Shown one piece after another: positions 63,817 to 64,000 of a stretch of DNA of 64,000 nt (positions are counted from its first letter, which is position 1; each line of letters starts with the position of its first letter). The stretch is taken from contig JABXJS010000132.1 in assembly GCA_013538855.1 (NCBI GenBank), positions 1-64,000 of the forward strand, given 5' to 3'. The DNA is from Herpetosiphonaceae bacterium (GTDB lineage: Bacteria > Chloroflexota > Chloroflexia > Chloroflexales > Herpetosiphonaceae). The notes beneath the pieces were generated by a model, which saw nothing but the letters and a program-made list of their open reading frames with translations, did no database searches and was not told the DNA's origin. Made by a program: the position numbers and the translations under genes.

Positions 63817-64000
63817 ATGTATCATCCAACAACACGAGTGCTGACGGTGCTGGAGCTGCTGCAGACGCATGGGCAGCTGCGCAGCGCCGAGCTGGCCGAG
63901 CGGCTGGAGGTGAGCGAGCGCTCGATTCGCCACTATGTGACGCTGCTGCAGGACCTGGGCATTCCGGTGGAGGCGGTGCGCGGGCGCTACGGCGGCTACC
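63817..64000 (+). CDS. YafY/WYL-type transcriptional regulator, N-terminal part
   Basis: The frame opens MYHPTTRVLTVLELLQTHGQ and continues LRSAELAERLEVSERSIRHY and LLQDLGIPVEAVRGRYGGY, the HTH_11 winged-helix start of DeoR/YafY regulators, which normally continue into a ligand-sensing WYL domain. It is cut off by the window end. It is divergent from the isochorismatase-like gene. Confidence 0.88.
   Translation, partial: MYHPTTRVLTVLELLQTHGQLRSAELAERLEVSERSIRHYVTLLQDLGIPVEAVRGRYGGY

Overview
The window looks like chromosome from a GC-rich, filamentous-type Chloroflexota bacterium, most likely class Chloroflexia. This is inferred from gene content: several TPR-CHAT proteins, large secreted multidomain proteins with dockerin-like and BNR-like repeats, a MurF-alanine racemase fusion, many ABC peptide-transport genes, and ribosomal protein S12 with the extra loop also seen in Gram-positive bacteria. 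No marker here allows a firm genus call. There is no transposase, integrase or CRISPR array. Most of the sequence is ordinary GC-rich coding DNA, with a few visibly AT-rich patches (about 85-245, 10675-11290, 15885-16365 and 23095-23200).

Layout. 118-2031 is a membrane-anchored AAA/STAND-type ATPase, followed by a repeat-rich gap and an RlhA-like U32 protein. The most unusual part is 5.5-23.4 kb. It has two copies of one module: a sigma-70/ECF-like factor, a soluble HxxxCxxC zinc-finger protein (candidate anti-sigma) and a large TPR-CHAT (caspase-like) protein. The first copy is split by a divergent promoter. The second is a one-direction run that continues into a secreted amidase-like/dockerin protein, a 1787-residue secreted C25 (gingipain-like) peptidase and a 47-residue secreted peptide. 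A 44-residue lipoprotein-like gene lies between the modules on the other strand.

23.8-28.8 kb holds a MarR/VOC divergent pair with operators on a consensus promoter, an NfeD-like/flotillin pair, repeats and YqeY. 28.9-33.1 kb is the information-processing core: tRNA with CAU anticodon, initiator tRNA-fMet interrupted by a 228-nt group I intron, tRNA-Val(CAC), rpsL, rpsG and fusA. 33.2-37.3 kb carries a lipoprotein, a YkgJ-type Cys-cluster protein, a Glu/Leu/Phe/Val dehydrogenase lacking two substrate-binding lysines, and a membrane protein with a 2H-phosphoesterase-like tail. 37.3-45.4 kb is an oligopeptide ABC operon (oppABCDF-like) with two binding proteins.

45.8-58.6 kb is a mix of housekeeping and small genes: DUF309, DinB-like, wax-synthase/MBOAT-like, a YfiH-like protein lacking the usual Cys, murF-alr, EamA, YwbE, two divergent paralogous methyltransferases, a secreted S1 protease, a globin and a response regulator. 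58.6-63.1 kb contains a repeated promoter element, a lipoprotein, and a two-gene cassette (a methyltransferase-TPR protein and a protein with the LQRxxGNQAVxRML leader seen in eCIS-associated proteins) flanked by direct repeats. The window ends with an isochorismatase-like hydrolase and the start of a YafY/WYL-type regulator.

How the parts may work together (inference): the sigma/zinc-finger/TPR-CHAT sets resemble a protease-controlled transcription switch, comparable to the TPR-CHAT/Csx30/sigma branch of type III-E CRISPR systems but with no CRISPR parts here. The downstream secreted genes would be its output.
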